Below, piece after piece: positions 59,792-64,000 of a stretch of 64,000 bases of DNA. The stretch spans positions 62,001-126,000 of the forward strand of contig NZ_CANMKO010000012.1 of assembly GCF_947498515.1 (NCBI RefSeq), given 5' to 3'. Each line of letters opens with the position of its first letter. Within the stretch, counting starts at the first letter, position 1. Under the pieces are notes generated by a model. The model ran no database searches and was not told the DNA's origin. It worked only from the letters and a program-made list of their open reading frames with translations. A program made the position numbers and the translations under genes. This DNA comes from an uncultured Pelagimonas sp. GTDB lineage: Bacteria > Pseudomonadota > Alphaproteobacteria > Rhodobacterales > Rhodobacteraceae.

Positions 59792-62449
59792 ATGACAGAT
59801 CATTCCCAAGATATTGATCCGGTCGAATCCCAGGAATGGCAGGAGGCGGTCGAAGACGTCATCCAGCGTGACGGCGCAGATCGTGCCCATTTCCTGTTGG
59901 ATAAGGCTGTACAGCAGGCCCGCGCGGCCGGTGCGAAACTGCCATTTTCGGCGACGACGCCCTACCAAAACACTATTTCGACGGATGACGAAGTTGAGAT
60001 GCCCGGCGACACCGACATGGAATGGCGCATCCGCACCATCAACCGTTGGAACGCGATGGCGACCGTGGTGCGCCGCAACAAAGAGAGCAGCGAATACGGC
60101 GGGCATATTGCCTCCTTCGCCTCCTCCGCTGCGTTTTACGACGTTGGGCTGAACCACTTCTGGCGTGCCAAAAGCGCGATCCACGGTGGCGACTTGGTGT
60201 TTTTCCAAGGTCACGTGATCCCCGGCATTTATGCGCGGTCCTTTATGGAAGGGCGTCTGACCGAAGAGCAGCTTGAAAACTTCCGCTCCGAAGTTTCGGG
60301 TGGCGGTCTTTCCTCGTATCCGCACCCATGGTTGATGCCGGATTATTGGCAGTTTCCAACGGTCTCGATGGGGCTTGGCCCGTTGATGGCGATCTATCAA
60401 GCGCGGTTCATGAAATACATGCACAACCGTGGCCAGATCGACATGGCAGACCGCAAGGTATGGTGTTTCCTTGGTGACGGCGAAATGGACGAGCCGGAAT
60501 CGATTGGCGCGATCCATTTGGCGGCGCGCGAAGGTCTCGATAACCTGATCTTTGTTGTGAACTGCAACTTGCAGCGTTTGGATGGCCCGGTGCGCGGCAA
60601 CTCCAAAATCGTGCAAGAGCTTGAAGGGAATTTCCGCGGCTCTGGCTGGGATGTGATCAAACTGCTTTGGGGCAAAGGCTGGGATGAACTGCTGGAAAAT
60701 GACACCAGCGGCAAGCTGCGTCAGTTGATGGAAGAAACCGTTGACGGCGATTACCAGACCTTCAAATCCAAAGATGGCGCGTATATTCGCGAGCATTTCT
60801 TTGGCAAATACCCGGAAACTGCCGAGCTGGTTAAAGACTGGACCGATGATCAAATCTGGGCGCTGCGCCGTGGCGGTCACGAGCCGAAGAAGGTTTACAA
60901 CGCCTTCAAACGGGCGACTGAAGCCAAGGGTCAGCCGACCGTTATCCTTGCCAAAACCGTCAAAGGTTACGGCATGGGCACCGCCGGTGAGGGGCAGAAC
61001 AGCACCCACCAGCAAAAGAAAATGGCCGAAGATCAACTCAAGGCCATGCGCGACCGTTTCAACATTCCGGTCAGCGACGAAGACCTGAAAGGCAAAGTGC
61101 CGTTTGTCACGTTGAACAACGCGCAAAAGGCCTATCTTGCGGATCGTCGCAAAGATTTGGGCGGGGAATTCCCCAAACGCTTTACCGGCGCACCTGCGCT
61201 TGAAATCCCTGAGTTGGATAAGTTCAAAGCCCAGTTGGAAAGCACAGGTGATCGCGAAATTTCGACCACCATGGCCTTTGTGCGTATCTTGACGACGCTG
61301 TTGCGTGACAAGAAAGTCGGCAAAAACATCGTGCCGATTGTGCCTGACGAAAGCCGTACATTTGGCATGGAAGGGCTGTTCCGCTCGGTTGGGATTTATA
61401 ACCCCAAGGGGCAGCAATACACCCCCGAAGACCGTGACCAGATGATGTTCTACAAGGAATCTGAAACCGGTCAGGTTCTTCAGGAAGGCATCAACGAAGC
61501 CGGGGCTATGGCCGATTGGATCGCGGCGGCGACGTCCTATTCCAACCACGGCGTGCCGATGATCCCGTTCTTCATCTATTACTCGATGTTCGGCTTCCAA
61601 CGGATCGGCGATCTGGCTTGGGCGGCGGGCGATAGCCGCGCGCGTGGCTTTATGCTTGGTGGGACCGCTGGTCGGACAACGTTGAACGGCGAAGGCTTGC
61701 AGCACGAGGATGGGCATTCCCACATCCTTGCGGGCACCGTTCCAAACTGCATCAGCTATGACCCGACCTTTAGCTATGAGGTTGCGGTGATCGTTCAGCA
61801 CGGCATGAAACGGATGTATCAGGATCAAGAGGACGTGTTCTTCTATCTAACCCTGATGAACGAGAACTACAGCCATCCTGAAATGCCGATGGGGGCCGAA
61901 GAGGGCATCATCAAAGGCCTTTATCGCATGACCAAAACCGCCAAACCGGCGAAAAAGCATGTGAACCTGATGGGCTCGGGCACGATCCTCGTTCAGGCGA
62001 TCAAAGCGGCTGAAATGCTCAAGGAAGACTTTGGCGTGACCTCGGATATTTGGTCGGCGACCTCGCTGAACGAATTGGCGCGTGACTGTCAGGATGTGGC
62101 CCGCCACAACCGTCTGAACCCGCTGGCAGAGCCGAAAACGTCCTTTGTGGCGCAGCAGTTCGCCAATGCCAAAGGGCCGATCATCGCCGCCACCGACTAT
62201 ATGAAGAACTACGCCGAGCAAATCCGCGCCTGTGTGCCGGGTCGCTACACAGTTCTGGGCACCGATGGTTTTGGCCGCTCAGACAGCCGCGTGAACCTGC
62301 GCCGGTTCTTTGAGGTGGATGCAAACCACATCGCAGCGGCGGCCATGGTCGATCTCTTCCGCGATGGCGTGGTGAGCGAGAAAGACCTGAAAGCAGCTTT
62401 GGCAAAATACGACATTGACGGCGCAAAGCCGAACCCGCGTCTTGTGTGA
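59792..62449 (+). CDS. aceE: Pyruvate dehydrogenase E1 component (homodimeric)
   Basis: 885 residues, the length of AceE (about 885-890). TPP motif GDGEMDEPESIGAIHLAARE ending in NLIFVVNCN; SYPHPWLMPDYWQFPTVSMG before it; KTVKGYGMG; and the transketolase-like C-half EDGHSHILAGTVPNCISYDP and GTDGFGRSDSR. Decarboxylates pyruvate and passes acetyl to E2. A strong GGGAGAGG precedes the ATG. First gene of aceE-aceF-lpd. Confidence 0.97.
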   Translation: MTDHSQDIDPVESQEWQEAVEDVIQRDGADRAHFLLDKAVQQARAAGAKLPFSATTPYQNTISTDDEVEMPGDTDMEWRIRTINRWNAMATVVRRNKESSEYGGHIASFASSAAFYDVGLNHFWRAKSAIHGGDLVFFQGHVIPGIYARSFMEGRLTEEQLENFRSEVSGGGLSSYPHPWLMPDYWQFPTVSMGLGPLMAIYQARFMKYMHNRGQIDMADRKVWCFLGDGEMDEPESIGAIHLAAREGLDNLIFVVNCNLQRLDGPVRGNSKIVQELEGNFRGSGWDVIKLLWGKGWDELLENDTSGKLRQLMEETVDGDYQTFKSKDGAYIREHFFGKYPETAELVKDWTDDQIWALRRGGHEPKKVYNAFKRATEAKGQPTVILAKTVKGYGMGTAGEGQNSTHQQKKMAEDQLKAMRDRFNIPVSDEDLKGKVPFVTLNNAQKAYLADRRKDLGGEFPKRFTGAPALEIPELDKFKAQLESTGDREISTTMAFVRILTTLLRDKKVGKNIVPIVPDESRTFGMEGLFRSVGIYNPKGQQYTPEDRDQMMFYKESETGQVLQEGINEAGAMADWIAAATSYSNHGVPMIPFFIYYSMFGFQRIGDLAWAAGDSRARGFMLGGTAGRTTLNGEGLQHEDGHSHILAGTVPNCISYDPTFSYEVAVIVQHGMKRMYQDQEDVFFYLTLMNENYSHPEMPMGAEEGIIKGLYRMTKTAKPAKKHVNLMGSGTILVQAIKAAEMLKEDFGVTSDIWSATSLNELARDCQDVARHNRLNPLAEPKTSFVAQQFANAKGPIIAATDYMKNYAEQIRACVPGRYTVLGTDGFGRSDSRVNLRRFFEVDANHIAAAAMVDLFRDGVVSEKDLKAALAKYDIDGAKPNPRLV

Positions 62450-62471
62450 TTGCGGATAGGAGGAATAAACT

Positions 62472-63719
62472 ATGACTATTGAAGTAAAAGTTCCCGATAT
62501 CGGTGATTTCGACGCGGTTCCCGTTGTTGCCGTATTGGTCAACGTCGGCGACACAATTGCCGAAGAAGACCCAATCATTGAACTCGAATCCGACAAGGCA
62601 ACGATGGAAGTTCCATCGCCTGCCGCCGGTGTTGTCAAAGAGATCAAGGTTGCCGAAGGTGACGAAGTAGGGGAAGGCGCTTTGGTGCTTATCCTCGAGG
62701 CCAGCGGCGCAACTGCTGCTCCGGCCGAGGCACCCAAGGCGGCTCCTGCAGCAGCTCCGGCCGCTGCGGCACCGGCCCCCGTGGCGGCTGCTCCGGTGAC
62801 GGATGCGGGTTTCTCCAAGGTGCATGCGTCACCATCGGTTCGGGCCTTTGCCCGCCGGGTTGAAGTTGATCTCAACAAGGTCAACGGATCGGGTCGCAAG
62901 GGTCGTATCCTGCGCGAAGACATCGAAAAAGCGTTGAAATCCAGCGTGTCGCCAGTGGCCTCTGCCGCTGCGCAAGGCGGAATGGGTATTCCACCGATCC
63001 CGGTTGTCGATTTTTCCAAATTCGGCCCGACCGAAGATGTGGAAATGGCGCGGATCAAAAAGATCTCTGGCCCGGCTCTGCATCGCAGCTGGCTCAATAT
63101 TCCGCATGTTACGCATAACGACGAAGCGGACATCACCGACCTTGATAAATACCGCAAGGAAATGGACACGCATGCCAAAGAGAACGGCTATCGGGTGACC
63201 CTGCTGTCCTTTGTGGTCAAGGCATCGGTCTCGGCGCTCAAGGAACATTGGGAATTCAACAGCTCGATCCACCCGGATGGTGACAAGCTGATCAAAAAGG
63301 ATTTCTACAACATCGGTTTTGCGGCAGATACGCCAAACGGTTTGATGGTTCCGGTGATCAAAGACGCGGATCGCAAAGGTCTTGTTGAGATTTCACAAGA
63401 GCTGATGAGCCTGTCCAAAGCGGCGCGTGAGGGCAACCTCAAGTCCAAGGACATGCAGGGCGCGACCTTCACGATCTCATCTCTGGGCGGTATTGGCGGG
63501 ACATCCTTCACGCCAATCGTGAACGCACCCGAGGTCGCGATCCTTGGTCTGACCCGCTCCAAAATGGCACCGGTTTGGAATGGTGAAGAGTTCATCCCAC
63601 GCCTGATGCAGCCACTTTCGCTGTCTTATGACCACCGTGCCGTCGATGGTGCCTTGGCCGCGCGCTTCTGCGTGACGCTCAAGACGCTGCTTGGCGATAT
63701 GCGCAAGTTGATGTGGTAA
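62472..63719 (+). CDS. aceF: Dihydrolipoamide acetyltransferase (E2)
   Basis: 415 residues behind AGGAGG. A single lipoyl domain (2-77; lipoyl Lys in [15 protein letters not shown]), an Ala/Pro linker, the peripheral subunit-binding domain ([20 protein letters not shown]) and the acetyltransferase core ending [14 protein letters not shown] with its catalytic His and Asp. Transfers acetyl from E1 to CoA. Confidence 0.95.
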   Translation: MTIEVKVPDIGDFDAVPVVAVLVNVGDTIAEEDPIIELESDKATMEVPSPAAGVVKEIKVAEGDEVGEGALVLILEASGATAAPAEAPKAAPAAAPAAAAPAPVAAAPVTDAGFSKVHASPSVRAFARRVEVDLNKVNGSGRKGRILREDIEKALKSSVSPVASAAAQGGMGIPPIPVVDFSKFGPTEDVEMARIKKISGPALHRSWLNIPHVTHNDEADITDLDKYRKEMDTHAKENGYRVTLLSFVVKASVSALKEHWEFNSSIHPDGDKLIKKDFYNIGFAADTPNGLMVPVIKDADRKGLVEISQELMSLSKAAREGNLKSKDMQGATFTISSLGGIGGTSFTPIVNAPEVAILGLTRSKMAPVWNGEEFIPRLMQPLSLSYDHRAVDGALAARFCVTLKTLLGDMRKLMW

Positions 63720-63730
63720 GGGGAATGACC

Positions 63731-64000
63731 ATGGACGTTACAGTACCAGATATTGGTGATTTCGATGCGGTTCCCGTGGTGGCGATCTTGGTTTCGGTGG
63801 GTGACACCGTTGCGCAGGAAGATCCGCTAATCGAGCTGGAATCCGACAAAGCCACAATGGAAGTGCCATCCCCCGCCGCGGGTGTGGTCAAAGAGATCAA
63901 GGTTGCCGAAGGGGACAATGTCTCCGAAGGGTCTTTGATCTTGGTCCTCGAAGGCGAAGGTGCCGCCGAGGCCCCCAAAGCCGAAGCTGCACCAGCCCCC
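63731..64000 (+). CDS. lpd: Lipoyl-domain dihydrolipoamide dehydrogenase (E3), N-terminal part
   Basis: Cut by the window edge; about 90 residues visible. Start is ATG 63731 (or 63725, two codons earlier). The segment is a lipoyl domain almost identical to that of the E2 next door ([27 protein letters not shown]), followed by a Glu/Ala/Pro linker ([16 protein letters not shown]). E3 proteins with an extra N-terminal lipoyl domain occur in this gene position, so lpd is likely; the FAD domain lies outside the window. Confidence 0.7.
   Translation, partial: MDVTVPDIGDFDAVPVVAILVSVGDTVAQEDPLIELESDKATMEVPSPAAGVVKEIKVAEGDNVSEGSLILVLEGEGAAEAPKAEAAPAP

Noticed and set aside
59420-61828. 802-codon open frame on the minus strand
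   Set aside because: It lies antisense to aceE and the end of rmuC, has His/Arg/Phe-rich composition and no family similarity; it is a mirror frame produced by GC-biased codon use.
1-64000. tRNA, rRNA, CRISPR arrays, insertion sequences and prophage
   Set aside because: No cloverleaf-like segment, repeat-spacer series, transposase or phage structural protein could be recognised.

Overview
The window looks like a chromosomal segment of an alphaproteobacterium of the Rhodobacterales (Roseobacter-type). The basis is the protein families seen (endonuclease-type MutL, homodimeric PDH E1 with a lipoyl-E3, PuuD, ugp and pot ABC operons, DUF6478-like protein), the high-GC coding style, and dense operons with ATGA overlaps. 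No rRNA, tRNA, CRISPR array, insertion sequence or phage gene was found, and no gap without a gene exceeds 300 bases. Layout: (1) 1-9295, a divergent amino-sugar locus. Leftward run kinase, GntR regulator, SIS-type GlcN6P deaminase and nagA (cut by the window edge). Rightward run murQ, a sugar-binding protein, two permeases, an unrecognised 83-residue protein, a Gfo/Idh dehydrogenase and an ABC ATPase. Together they encode uptake of GlcNAc/MurNAc-like sugars and their conversion to fructose-6-phosphate without a PTS. (2) 9296-18156, a glycerol-3-phosphate/glycerophosphodiester operon (ugpB-A-E-C-Q) followed by a HAD-family protein and a YjbB-like Na/Pi protein, divergent from a LysR regulator. 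(3) 18247-22071, small genes: a secreted protein, a TetR regulator divergent from an NAD(P)H oxidoreductase across three palindromic operators, creatinase, and an orphan of unknown function. (4) 22293-31777, a LacI-controlled sugar operon: binding protein, two permeases, ATPase, then two TIM-barrel isomerase-like and two Gfo/Idh genes, apparently a redox route for an unknown sugar or cyclitol. (5) 31895-43986, a mixed block: succinate-semialdehyde dehydrogenase, alpha/beta hydrolase, ECF sigma factor coupled to a membrane vWA protein, a secreted phytase/esterase-like protein behind a Pho box, an exported metallo-beta-lactamase-fold enzyme, a lipoprotein, a DUF6478-like pair and an EamA transporter. 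(6) 43983-53825, polyamine use: FAD oxidase, potI-potH-potG-potF, a GntR/FCD regulator and an omega-aminotransferase, with a PepSY membrane protein and a small secreted protein between them. (7) 53822-64000, housekeeping: LysR, urate hydroxylase puuD, a 33-codon small ORF, mutL, rmuC and the pyruvate dehydrogenase operon (aceE, aceF, start of lipoyl-lpd). Points most worth a second look: the coupled 83-residue protein; the double Gfo/Idh plus TIM-barrel operon; the sigma/vWA pair; two abutting perfect 22-bp palindromes inside the pot operon; a GC hairpin just after all four ABC binding-protein genes; and several clear operators (TetR triple site, LacI pair, Pho box, TTTAAYGTTAAA pair before aceE). 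All calls come from reading the sequence; no database search was run.
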